From: Nitrospinota bacterium
Lineage (GTDB): Bacteria > UBA8248
Assembly: GCA_026706735.1 (NCBI GenBank)
Contig: JAPOYD010000115.1
Coordinates: forward strand, 18,979-63,946
Direction: 5' to 3'
Length of the DNA: 44,968 nt
In this document: positions 1-8,441 of the stretch, piece after piece
Position numbering within the stretch: position 1 is the stretch's first letter
How the letters are laid out: each line of letters opens with the position of its first letter
Position numbers and translations under genes: made by a program
The notes under the pieces: model-generated
The model's input: only the letters and a program-made list of their open reading frames with translations
Told to the model about the DNA's origin: nothing
The model's database searches: none

Positions 1-2
1 TG

Positions 3-992
3 ATTCTTGCCATTTCAATCATCCTTCTCTTCTGCGTCCTCACGACAAGGAGCGTCTCCGCGCAGTCGTGCACGGGTCGTTTCGTGAACCCCGTGACGGA
101 CGTGTGCTGGGAGTGTTTGTTCCCGATATCGATAGGACCTATCCGGATCGGCGCGGCCGGCGGCGCGCCGGACACGCCCAACCCGGGGTCCCCGATCTGC
201 TTCTGCGGGAGTCCCATCCCACGGATTGGCCTCTCGCTGGGCGTCTGGGAACCCGCGCGGCTGATCGACGCGAGCCGCGCGCCCTGGTGTTTCCCGAACC
301 TGGGGGGCCTCACCATCGACGGGGGGCTTCCCGCTGGACGCGGGCGCACGGGCGCATCCGGCGGTGACGGCGCTCAGGGCTCCACCTGGCACGTCCACTA
401 CTACGTGTATCCGCTGCTCTCGTGGATAGGAACGCTGCTGGACCTCGGCTGCCTCGAAGGGGGCGGACTCGACATCGCCTGGATATCGGAACTCGATCCG
501 ACCTGGCGCGACGACGAGCTGTCGTTCCTGCTGAACCCCGAAGCCGCGCTCTTCGGCGACCTGCCGGCCCAGGCGGCGTGCGCCGCGGACTGCGCGGCGG
601 CGTCTGCGGGACTCCCGCTCGATCCGTTGTATTGGTGCGCGGGCTGTCAGGGCTCGATGTATCCCCTGACCGGGAACGTGGGCGCCCACGTGGGCGGCGT
701 GCAGGCGTCGCTGCTCGCCGCGCAGCGGCTCGTCTTCCGCCTGCACCGGACCCTGCTTGCCTGGGGAACGTCGGGCTCGGCGGCGCTGTGCGGCCGCTAT
801 CCCATGCCGATCATGAAGAAATCACAGTACCGCTGGCAGATGACGCAGCCGGTTCCCGCCACATCGGCGCTCACCGGGTGCAACCCCACGGGCCGCTCCA
901 CCGTGCTTTGGGAGTCGCTCCGCGAGCTTCCCGTCGCGGGGGAGAATTTCGGGTACCTGCTCTGGCGCAAGCGCAACTGCTGTCTCCTCTAA
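3..992 (+). CDS. traU: TraU, F-type conjugative transfer protein (5' end outside window)
   Basis: TraU is a periplasmic component needed for F-type pilus assembly and DNA transfer. The frame is open from base 3, before the first internal start-like codon (GTG at 84). The upstream residues form a hydrophobic signal-peptide core ending SVSAQS, so the true start lies left of the window. Cys-rich motifs follow (TDVCWECLFP, CFCGSP, CAADCA, WCAGCQGS, ending RNCCLL), as is typical of TraU, whose cysteines form disulfides in the periplasm. About 329 residues are visible, close to full family length. It is first in a tight + strand run with trbC 10 bases downstream. Family assignment is firm; only the N-terminus is missing. 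Confidence 0.9.
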   Translation: MLAISIILLFCVLTTRSVSAQSCTGRFVNPVTDVCWECLFPISIGPIRIGAAGGAPDTPNPGSPICFCGSPIPRIGLSLGVWEPARLIDASRAPWCFPNLGGLTIDGGLPAGRGRTGASGGDGAQGSTWHVHYYVYPLLSWIGTLLDLGCLEGGGLDIAWISELDPTWRDDELSFLLNPEAALFGDLPAQAACAADCAAASAGLPLDPLYWCAGCQGSMYPLTGNVGAHVGGVQASLLAAQRLVFRLHRTLLAWGTSGSAALCGRYPMPIMKKSQYRWQMTQPVPATSALTGCNPTGRSTVLWESLRELPVAGENFGYLLWRKRNCCLL

Positions 993-1002
993 GGAACGTA
1001 AT

Positions 1003-1728
1003 ATGGGCAAATATTCAATTCATCAAACCATAACCGTAGCCCTGGCCTTGCTTTCCTGCGCCCTCTTTTATTTGGTGTGGGCCGCTCCGGCCGACTCACA
1101 GGAGAAGCCCTCGGAGGCGGCGAAAGAGATCGTGGATCACGTCCTCGGGAATAAAGAGAAATCCCCACCAGAGGACCTCGGCGCCTGGTCGCGTTCGGTA
1201 CTGGAGCGAGCGCTCGGTCGCGCCGGAAAAATCGCTCCCGAAACCCCTACCCCCCTCCCGGCCGAGGATCAGGCCGGCCGCCTGGCGGGCAGGCTCTCCG
1301 AACCTCCACGAGGGCCCGAGATCATCGTCTTCATGAGTCAGTCCGTCCCTGGCACGAGCCTGCGGCAGTGGAGCCGGGAGGCGGCGCGGATCGGCGCGCC
1401 GCTGGTGCTGCGAGGAGTCGGACCCCAGGGACTCAGGGCCACGGTGAAGCGCGTCGGCGTGCATCTCGCCGAAGGCGCGGGCGCCGCGATCGACCCGCGC
1501 CTTTTCCGGCTCTTCGAGGTCAATGCGGTCCCGGCCGTAGCGGTCGTCCCGGGCGGTGTCCCGCCTTGTGAGAGCCGGGGTTGTTCGGCGGACCCCGCAC
1601 CGGCCCACGATCTTGTCAGGGGAAACATCGGTCTCGAAGCCGCACTCCGGATCGTCGCCCACGAAGGCGGGCCGGGACGCGGGACGGCGCGGCGTCATCT
1701 CGGGAAACTCAGGGGGGAACACCCATGA
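1003..1728 (+). CDS. trbC: TrbC, F-type pilus assembly protein
   Basis: TrbC of the F-type system is a periplasmic pilus-assembly factor that interacts with TraW and TraU. The 241-residue product starts with a signal-like hydrophobic segment (about residues 9-27). The family core is in the second half: IIVFMSQSVPGTSLRQW, then a thioredoxin-like layout with a VNAVPAVAV strand near residue 175. A separate TraW gene is not visible between traU and trbC. The stop codon overlaps the traN start in an ATGA arrangement, which implies translational coupling. The protein is longer at its N-terminus than the core domain, with a variable Pro/Glu-rich linker (residues 35-95). Confidence 0.82.
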   Translation: MGKYSIHQTITVALALLSCALFYLVWAAPADSQEKPSEAAKEIVDHVLGNKEKSPPEDLGAWSRSVLERALGRAGKIAPETPTPLPAEDQAGRLAGRLSEPPRGPEIIVFMSQSVPGTSLRQWSREAARIGAPLVLRGVGPQGLRATVKRVGVHLAEGAGAAIDPRLFRLFEVNAVPAVAVVPGGVPPCESRGCSADPAPAHDLVRGNIGLEAALRIVAHEGGPGRGTARRHLGKLRGEHP

Positions 1729-2795
1729 ACCGGAATTTATGGCTGAGAACGATCATCTTTTTTCTCTTCGCGCACTTAAGCATCACCAACGCCTTGGCCG
1801 AAGACCCCAGGGCGGCCGCCCGCGCGATGGGCGGCGCGGGACGATCGGCCGCCGCCGCCGTCGCGCGGGACCCCGCTTCGGCATCCGGGGTTCCGGGCTA
1901 CGCGGGAACGGACCGGCCCGAGCGGAACCTGGGTGCGGCCGATCTGGGAAACGCCGCTGCCCGTGCGCTCGCCGATCCCGGAGACCCCGGTGGACGCGCA
2001 GGGCGCGCCGTGATCGAGGGGACGACCGCGCGCCCCGAAGCATCGGTCGGGACGAACGATCCGATACCTGTGCGCGGCGAGGAGATACAGGGCGATCCCG
2101 GCGCTCCTCGCTTCGGCGCCTCGGGCCTGGCGTCGGGGTCCGTGACAGATTGCGGCGCGGGACTCGATCAGGCCGAATCGGGCGGCGCCTGCGGCTCTGT
2201 CGCCTGGTGCGTGGGAGCGGACTGCGAAACCACCAGTTCACAGGCCAATACCGGCTTCGTCGACGCTGCGGCCAAGCTCAACATGGTGCTGGAGCTCGGC
2301 GGCGAGGAGTTCGACCGCGGGAGCTCGAGGTTTTTCAGGGGCGAGCGCAGATCGTGCCGGATCAGGTGGGGCGGACTGGCGAACTGCTGCAAGAACTCGG
2401 GCCTTCTCATCGGTCTCGGCAATTGCACGGAGTCCGAGCGCCTCCTGGCGCAGGAGCGCCACGCCGGGAAAACGCATTACCTGGGCACGCGTTGCGCGAA
2501 GCGCGTATTCGGCGTCTGCGTCCGCCGTGAACGGGTCTGGTGCGTCTTCGGCTCCAAGCTCGGCCGCATCCTTCAGGAGGCGGCGCGGTCGCAGCTCGGC
2601 ATCGGCTGGGGCAGCTGCCGCGGCTTCACCGTCTCGGAGATGGAACGGATCGACTTCGAGGCCGTGGATTTGTCGGAGTTCACCGAAAACCTCATGGACG
2701 GCTCGCACGAACCATCCATCGCGCTCCCCGACTCCGGGGATACCGGCACCGTGATGAGGGAGCGGATCCGCGATTTCTATACGAGGAACGAGTGA
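1725..2795 (+). CDS. traN: TraN-like mating-pair stabilisation protein, short form
   Basis: TraN is an outer-membrane protein that stabilises mating pairs by contacting recipient surface proteins. I chose ATG 1725 because it overlaps the trbC stop and is preceded by a G-rich ribosome site. The frame is open upstream but only as trbC shadow. The product has 356 residues and a signal peptide ending at NALAED. After an Ala/Arg/Asp-rich low-complexity region (about 25-140) comes a Cys-rich C-terminal half with CRIRWGGLANCCKNSG and GSCRGFTVSEMERIDF, the usual TraN ending. F TraN is roughly 600 residues, so this copy lacks much of the central receptor-contact region, which suggests a different or reduced recipient range. 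Confidence 0.8.
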   Translation: MNRNLWLRTIIFFLFAHLSITNALAEDPRAAARAMGGAGRSAAAAVARDPASASGVPGYAGTDRPERNLGAADLGNAAARALADPGDPGGRAGRAVIEGTTARPEASVGTNDPIPVRGEEIQGDPGAPRFGASGLASGSVTDCGAGLDQAESGGACGSVAWCVGADCETTSSQANTGFVDAAAKLNMVLELGGEEFDRGSSRFFRGERRSCRIRWGGLANCCKNSGLLIGLGNCTESERLLAQERHAGKTHYLGTRCAKRVFGVCVRRERVWCVFGSKLGRILQEAARSQLGIGWGSCRGFTVSEMERIDFEAVDLSEFTENLMDGSHEPSIALPDSGDTGTVMRERIRDFYTRNE

Positions 2796-2804
2796 GGGGA
2801 GACC

Positions 2805-3599
2805 ATGACAACCACATACGCATTCATTTTCGCCGGCCTTTTCTCGATACTATCGGCCCCACAGGCCGAAGCGCGGGAATGGCGCTCCTGGTGTGGTGCT
2901 GAGGCGTCTTCCCCCCTCGGCTGGCATTTTTATTGCGACCGTGATGAACAAAAGGAAGAGGCACCGCGAACCGGGCAGGAGTCTCCTCCCCCAAGCGCCA
3001 CCGAGCTCATCGAGACAATGCGCAAGGCGCTCGAAGACGCCCGCGCGCAAGCGATTCTGGAGCCGACTCCGGAGAACGTCACGTCCTACCTCCGCCTCCA
3101 GCAGAAGGCGCTGCAAAGCGCGGCGAACTTCTCGGACGCCTTCCGCCGCGCGGTCTGGGCGAATCCGGCTCTCGACTACACCCTGAAACGCCCGGTGGGC
3201 GCGCTCGCCAAGAGGCTATGGTCGGAAGAACGCCGGGCGGAGCGCGAGGGCGTCCTGCAAGGACTCGGCGAGCGCTACGGCCTGATCTACCTGGGCTCGG
3301 AGCGGTGTCCCGGCTGCCGCGTCTTCGGGCCCCTCCTTCGCGCCTTCGCGCTCCGCCACGGTATCGAGGTGCTCGCGGTCTCGATGACCGGCGGGCCGCT
3401 CGAAGGCTGGCCCGACGCCGTGCCCGATCAGGGACGCGCCGCGCGGCTGGGCATAAAGGCCCGTGTCCTGCCGGCCGTCGTCCTCTACGACACGCGGACC
3501 CGCCGGGCAATTCCGGTCTCGTACGGCGTCGTCGCCGAGGACCAGCTGGCCGAGCGCATCTTCGCCCTCACCGCCAGGGAGGTCGGTAGTGACTACTAG
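2805..3599 (+). CDS. traF: TraF, thioredoxin-fold conjugation protein with CPGC motif
   Basis: TraF is a periplasmic thioredoxin-like protein needed for F-type pilus assembly. The 264-residue product has a signal peptide (residues 1-22, ending PQAEA), a WRSWCG/GWHFYC segment typical of TraF, a helical middle, and a thioredoxin domain from about residue 150: LIYLGSERCPGCRVFGPLL, then RVLPAVVLY containing the cis-Pro. The CPGC dithiol looks redox-competent. Such an active site would serve the many cysteines in TraU, TraN and TraH here, and no separate DsbC/TrbB-like gene is visible in the window. The next gene, traH, overlaps its end. Confidence 0.86.
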   Translation: MTTTYAFIFAGLFSILSAPQAEAREWRSWCGAEASSPLGWHFYCDRDEQKEEAPRTGQESPPPSATELIETMRKALEDARAQAILEPTPENVTSYLRLQQKALQSAANFSDAFRRAVWANPALDYTLKRPVGALAKRLWSEERRAEREGVLQGLGERYGLIYLGSERCPGCRVFGPLLRAFALRHGIEVLAVSMTGGPLEGWPDAVPDQGRAARLGIKARVLPAVVLYDTRTRRAIPVSYGVVAEDQLAERIFALTAREVGSDY

Positions 3600-5016
3600 A
3601 CGAATGACAATCATCCGAAAAATCCCGGGGCTCGCCCTGGTCCTCGCCCTCCTCATCGCCGCCCCCGCGCGCGCGGACGTCCTCTCCGAGATGGAGAGCT
3701 TCTGGCGGGGCGCGGCGGTGAACACCACCGGGCCCACGGCCTTCCAGGGCCAGGCGTCGGGCCACTGGACGCTCGGCAATTTGTACCTGCGCGCGCCGGT
3801 GCGGTCCGAATCGATCGCCACGGTGAGCCTGCCCTCCTGGCGGGCCGGCTGCGGCGGCATCGACGCTTTCGCAGGAGCATTTTCCTTCATCGATTCCGAC
3901 CAGATGATCGCCTTCGCCCGCGCCGTGGCGCAAAACGCCGCGGGCTTCGCCTTCGAACTCGCGCTGGAGACCATCTCGCCCGTGATCGCCGAGACCATGT
4001 CGAAACTCCGCGCCCTGGCCCAGTGGGTGAACAACCAGAACCTGAACTCCTGCGAGACGGCCCAGGCCCTGGTCGGCGCTGTCTGGTCGAAGAACGACCG
4101 CGCGAGCGCCGCGATATGCGCTGCGATCGGGACGCGGCAGGGGATTTTTTCGGACTACGCCGCCGCGCGCCACGGCTGCGGGGCGGACGGGAAACGCAAT
4201 TCGACCCTGGCGGCCGCAACGGGGCCTTTGAAAGAACAGGCGCCCGTCAACGTGAACTACGCCTGGCGCGCGGTCAGGGCCTCGGGCTTCCTGGCCTCGG
4301 ACCGCGACCTCGGCGAATTCGCGATGTCCGTATCCGGCTCCATCATCGTGACCGCACCTGTTTCGGATTCGGACCCTTCCGGTCCCCGGGTGCGCATCCT
4401 GGAGCCGCTTGCGCTCGACCGCCGCGTGACCGAGGTCCTCATGGAAGGGGGCGGCGATCTGCCGGTCTACCGCTGCGACACTCCCGTCGAGTGCCTCAAC
4501 CCCACGCTCGGGCGCCTCGCGGTGCCGGCCGCGCGAGGCTTCCGGAACCGGGTCGCGGAACTGCTCCGCCGTCTGGTCGACGCGGTGCGGACGGACACGG
4601 CGCCTCCGGCCGATGCCCTGGGACTCGTCAACCTCACGACGCTGCCGGTCTACCGGCTCGTGAACGCGGCCGCCGCCTACCGCGGCTCCGTGGTGGAACA
4701 GGAGGTGGACGCCCTTGCCGAAGCCGTGGCGCTCGACGTGCTCCAGGTCTGGATATCGGATATTCACCGCACGATCGAGGAGCGCGCCGGTTCCATGGGC
4801 GTCGCGGACGGCGAGCGTCTCACGCGCTGGCGCGAGGGACTGCGCCGGAACCGGGCCGCCCTCGCACGCCACCGCGGCGAGGGCCTCGAACGATTCAACA
4901 CCGCCCTCGCGGTGGTCGAAAAACTCCGTCTCATCGAAACCGAACTCAGCGGTGCGCTCTCGGCGGATCTCAGAGCTGCGCTCGCCTTCTCGCGCGGCGC
5001 AGCGGGCTCACGATAG
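3589..5016 (+). CDS. traH: TraH, F-type pilus assembly protein
   Basis: TraH is a periplasmic pilus-assembly and extension protein. I place the start at GTG 3589, because an AGGGAGG ribosome site lies at 3576-3582 with 6-base spacing. The ATG at 3604 has no site at proper distance, and the longer open frame is traF shadow. The start overlaps the end of traF by 11 bases. The 475-residue product has a signal peptide ending PARA before DVLSEMESFWRG. It then carries the TraH hallmarks: an AFQGQASGHWTLGNLYLR segment, WRAGCGGIDAFAGAFSFI, and a coiled-coil-like Arg/Glu-rich C-terminus (about residues 395-470). Family assignment is secure. Confidence 0.9.
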   Translation: MTTRRMTIIRKIPGLALVLALLIAAPARADVLSEMESFWRGAAVNTTGPTAFQGQASGHWTLGNLYLRAPVRSESIATVSLPSWRAGCGGIDAFAGAFSFIDSDQMIAFARAVAQNAAGFAFELALETISPVIAETMSKLRALAQWVNNQNLNSCETAQALVGAVWSKNDRASAAICAAIGTRQGIFSDYAAARHGCGADGKRNSTLAAATGPLKEQAPVNVNYAWRAVRASGFLASDRDLGEFAMSVSGSIIVTAPVSDSDPSGPRVRILEPLALDRRVTEVLMEGGGDLPVYRCDTPVECLNPTLGRLAVPAARGFRNRVAELLRRLVDAVRTDTAPPADALGLVNLTTLPVYRLVNAAAAYRGSVVEQEVDALAEAVALDVLQVWISDIHRTIEERAGSMGVADGERLTRWREGLRRNRAALARHRGEGLERFNTALAVVEKLRLIETELSGALSADLRAALAFSRGAAGSR

Positions 5017-5037
5017 CGAGGGCAAGAGAGACCATTC

Positions 5038-7947
5038 ATGTATGAAATCTTCACGCTTGGCGGCGGGACCTACCTGGTCGACCTCCTGAACGCCGTCGCC
5101 GCCATAACGGGAGGCGGCGCCTTCGTGACGCTGGCCCAGATCGCGGGCGCCGCGGGACTCGCATGGGCGCTGTTCCGAACCGCATTCGGCGGGTCGTGGA
5201 AGGACAACGCGAAGTGGCTGCTGCTGTTCGTCTGCGTCTGGGGCGCGCTGGTGGTACCGAAAGGAACGGTGCGGGTGGTGGACCGGCTCGATCCCGCCCT
5301 CGCGCCGGCGGTCGTGGCGAACGTTCCTTTGGGACTTGCGCTTTTCGCCTCGCTCACGAGCCGGGTGGGGGACGGGCTCACGCGCCTGACCGAGCAGGCC
5401 TTCGCCCTCCCGGCCGACCTCGCCTACCGCCGGCACGGGCTTATTTTCGGTTCCAGGCTCGCGGCCGCCGTGACGAGGATGGAGGTGACCGACGCCGTCT
5501 TTGGAAGGAATCTCCGGGCCTACGCGCGGCAGTGCGTGTTCCACGCCCTGCTCCTGGGCCACATATCGGCGGATGACCTGAGGGAGAGCACGGACCTCTG
5601 GGCGCTCGTTACCGCTTCTGGTTCGCCCTCGGCGGGCGCCTCGCCCGCGCGCATGGTGGAATACGTGACCCGTGGCGTGACCTCGGGCACGGGCGCCACG
5701 ACGCTGGACCGGGAGATCGTGACCTGCGCCACGGCCGCATCGCGCCTGAACGTCCTCTGGGGGGCCGAGATCACGCGCGCGACGGGCGTCTTCGGGATGC
5801 GGCTCTTCCCGGGCGCCGCGAGCGAGGCGCTGGCGCGGGCCGAACTCATGGCGGCGCTCCCGGCCGCGCACGACTACCTGATCGGGGCCTCCAGAAGTGC
5901 TGCCGAGGTTCTGCGCCAGCAGATGGTGCTGAACGCCGTTCACGACGCGGGCGAGCAGTGGAGCGCGGAAGCGGGGAACGCCGCGGCGCTGAGGGCCTAC
6001 ACCGAGGCGCGCGCGGAGGCCCAGACCGTATCGGCCTACCGGGCCATCGGCAGGCAGGCGGAGACCTGGGTGCCGATGCTCAGGGTCGTTTTCGAGTGCC
6101 TCTATGTGGGGGCGTTCCCCATGGCGGTACTGTTGATGCTGACGCCTGCGGGCGGGGCGATATTCCGCTCCTACTTCTCGGGCCTCGTCTGGCTCCAGAG
6201 CTGGGGGCCGCTCTACGCGATCCTCCACCGGGTCGCCATGGGCGAAGCGGCGGCGCGCATGAGCGCGGGCGCGCTCATGCCGGGAGGCGACGTCGGGGTA
6301 TCGCTCATCGCCCAGGCCGGGATCCGGGCCGTGGCCGCCGACGTGGCGGTGATGTCGGGCTACCTCTCCATGTCGGTGCCATTCCTCGCCGCCGCCCTCG
6401 CCTACGGGGTGGGCCGCGCGACCTCGCTCGCCACTTCGGTCCTCTCGGTCGGACAGGACGCCGCCTCCTCGGCCGCGCAGGAGGGCGCGACGGGCAACAT
6501 CTCGCTCGGAAACACCGGCGTCGACACGCACCGCTTCGCGACGGCCGAGGGATACAGGCTCCAGACCTCGCCGCACGTCGATACGGGCCGCTACACGGGC
6601 TTCGCACCGGGCGGCGCCGCCTACACGGTGACCGGAGAGGGCGCCGCCGTGATGGACGCAGGTTCCGCCACGAGCCGGATTCCGGCGGCGGGCGTCCGGC
6701 TCTCCGAATCCCTGGCGGAGAGCCATGAGGTCCGGGCGGGCGCGGCCGTCGAGCAGGCGCATCACTGGTCGGCCGAGGCCGTCGCGGCCAGAACCGCCGC
6801 CGCGACCGATTCGGCGGCTATGGTCGAGCGTTTTTCCCGTGACGTGCGGAGCGGCCTCACGCACGCGCGGGGGGTGACGGAGAGCGAGAACCGGGGCGCG
6901 CAGAGTCTCGAATCCCACCTCGAAAAACTCTCCCAAGCCGGCGGCATCACGAAGGAGCAGGCCGCCGTCCTCACGGGCGAGGCCAGGATGGGCGGGGGGT
7001 TCGACTTCATCGTCAGGTTCGGGGCGGACGGCTCGGCGAGCTGGCGGGGACAGACCATCGGTCGCGAGGCATGGAACCGGATGACCGACTACGCGGGCCA
7101 GCATGGGTTGCTCGACCTGTGGTCGCGTGTGTCGGACGCGTCGAGGCGCTACGCGACGGCGTCGGGCGAGAGCGAAATGAGGAGCCTGGATGAGAGTTTC
7201 GGGGCGAACTTGACGCGAATGCGCCGCTTCTCCGAGCAGGAGGCGGCGAGCAGGCGCGAGGCCGAGAACTGGTCGAGCCAGGCGGCGGAGGTGCGCGGCA
7301 ACTCCCGTGCCGTCGAGAGCGAACTCGGCCAGCCCTTCTTCGAGTGGCTGAGCGCGAGACAGGGCGCCGACGGGCGCGAGATCGGCGCGGCCGGCGCCAT
7401 GCGCCTGGCTTCGCCCCGGTCGGCCGAGGACGCGGAAGTGCTCAGGACTCACGCCGCCGCCTTCATCGCCGAGCGTTTCCCGGCGGGTGGAGGGCCTGAC
7501 CCGGCGCCGGGTCGAGCGGAGTTCGATCATGCGAGGGAAGGATTGCGCAAAGCGGCCGGGACGGACGGGGCGTGGAATGACTGGTCGTCATCGGTGCGCG
7601 AAAGGGCAAGCGGCGCAGGGGCGCCGGGGACGAGGGATGTCGGTGAACGGGCGGAACGAGGCCGCGCGGAGATCGAGACCGAACTCGATATCCGCGAAGC
7701 CGGACGGGCGGCCCGCAGGGGAGTGACAGGGGAGCGAATCGGGGAAGGGCGCCCTGAAATCGCGGCCGAGACCGACAAATCCTTCGGGGAACATGTTGCG
7801 GGAGAGGTCCCGCTCGTCGGCGAATGGCTGGGCGGGAAACTCTACGGCACGGCGCGGAACGCGGCGCCCGGAGGGGATGAGAAGAAGAAAGAGAATCAAA
7901 GCGGAGGCGGGAGCGGGTTTTCAGGCGATCAGGTGATGGGTCCGTGA
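5038..7947 (+). CDS. traG: TraG, inner-membrane mating-pair stabilisation and entry-exclusion protein
   Basis: TraG of F-type systems has an N-terminal multi-span inner-membrane part for pilus assembly and a long soluble C-terminal part that acts in mating-pair stabilisation and is the target of entry exclusion. The 969-residue product fits. It starts MYEIFTLGGGTYLVDLLNAV and has hydrophobic segments in the first ~120 residues and again at about 340-450. The rest is a hydrophilic C-terminal half rich in Ala, Glu, Arg and Ser with coiled-coil character (about 560-800). Its length resembles F TraG (938 residues). Its end overlaps the end of the opposite-strand small gene by 19 bases. No TraS-like exclusion gene is recognisable, but the small membrane protein next door is a candidate. 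Confidence 0.88.
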   Translation: MYEIFTLGGGTYLVDLLNAVAAITGGGAFVTLAQIAGAAGLAWALFRTAFGGSWKDNAKWLLLFVCVWGALVVPKGTVRVVDRLDPALAPAVVANVPLGLALFASLTSRVGDGLTRLTEQAFALPADLAYRRHGLIFGSRLAAAVTRMEVTDAVFGRNLRAYARQCVFHALLLGHISADDLRESTDLWALVTASGSPSAGASPARMVEYVTRGVTSGTGATTLDREIVTCATAASRLNVLWGAEITRATGVFGMRLFPGAASEALARAELMAALPAAHDYLIGASRSAAEVLRQQMVLNAVHDAGEQWSAEAGNAAALRAYTEARAEAQTVSAYRAIGRQAETWVPMLRVVFECLYVGAFPMAVLLMLTPAGGAIFRSYFSGLVWLQSWGPLYAILHRVAMGEAAARMSAGALMPGGDVGVSLIAQAGIRAVAADVAVMSGYLSMSVPFLAAALAYGVGRATSLATSVLSVGQDAASSAAQEGATGNISLGNTGVDTHRFATAEGYRLQTSPHVDTGRYTGFAPGGAAYTVTGEGAAVMDAGSATSRIPAAGVRLSESLAESHEVRAGAAVEQAHHWSAEAVAARTAAATDSAAMVERFSRDVRSGLTHARGVTESENRGAQSLESHLEKLSQAGGITKEQAAVLTGEARMGGGFDFIVRFGADGSASWRGQTIGREAWNRMTDYAGQHGLLDLWSRVSDASRRYATASGESEMRSLDESFGANLTRMRRFSEQEAASRREAENWSSQAAEVRGNSRAVESELGQPFFEWLSARQGADGREIGAAGAMRLASPRSAEDAEVLRTHAAAFIAERFPAGGGPDPAPGRAEFDHAREGLRKAAGTDGAWNDWSSSVRERASGAGAPGTRDVGERAERGRAEIETELDIREAGRAARRGVTGERIGEGRPEIAAETDKSFGEHVAGEVPLVGEWLGGKLYGTARNAAPGGDEKKKENQSGGGSGFSGDQVMGP

Positions 7948-8276
7948 CCGGGATAGTCGTCATGAACGTGGAGTTCTCTTTCCTCGTCGTCCCGGCGCCA
8001 GGCGTAGCGGCCTGTGCGGGTGGCCCAGTCGAAGCGGTCGCCATCCCCTTCGGGGAGCTCGTAGCCGGTGAAAGCGGAACAATCCCCCTGGAACGCCCGC
8101 CACACTGCGCCCGCGAGCGCCGTGAGAAAGGTCCAGAGCACGGCCCAGAACCAGACGGTGAACAAAAGGCGGGCGCCGCTCCCGCTCACAAGGACGTACA
8201 GGGTGAAGAGAAGCGCCAGGGCGGGTCCGCCGAGGACGATTGCCCGTGCCGCCTTGGATGGGTTTCGTTTCGTCAT
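7929..8276 (-). CDS. Small two-helix membrane protein, opposite strand between traG and traD
   Basis: The function is not recognised. The 115-residue product has a basic N-terminus (MTKRNPSKAAR), two predicted membrane helices (about residues 13-32 and 36-58, with a second stretch LLFTVWFWAVLWTFLTALAG), then a charged soluble tail with RFDWATRTGRYAWRRDDEE. A strong ribosome site (GGGAGGA about 7 bases before the ATG at 8276) argues that it is a real gene and not a shadow of traD's leader. It is the only minus-strand gene inside the transfer run, and its 3' end overlaps the traG end tail to tail. Position and topology resemble small surface or entry-exclusion proteins, but that is inference only. 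Confidence 0.65.
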   Translation of the reverse strand: MTKRNPSKAARAIVLGGPALALLFTLYVLVSGSGARLLFTVWFWAVLWTFLTALAGAVWRAFQGDCSAFTGYELPEGDGDRFDWATRTGRYAWRRDDEERELHVHDDYPGHGPIT

Positions 8277-8441
8277 GGGTCGTTCCTCCCGGATCGGGTG
8301 TCAATGGACAGCGGGCGCGTACTCCCTCTCCGTTCCGCTCCCGCGCTCTACGCTCCCCCTCCTCGACCTCGCATCCGGGGCATTGCGAGGGCAGGACGCC
8401 CGCAGCACCACCATGCAGACAATATTAAAAAGGAGAGTCGG

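Noticed and set aside
1581-1724. Longer traN N-terminus starting at 1581
   Set aside because: The extra residues are Arg-rich shadow of trbC and would precede the signal peptide; ATG 1725 has the signal sequence directly after it.
5008-7530. 840-residue minus-strand open frame opposite traG
   Set aside because: High-GC shadow frame. It has no recognisable domain, is Arg/Gly/His-rich, and traG on the other strand has clear family features.
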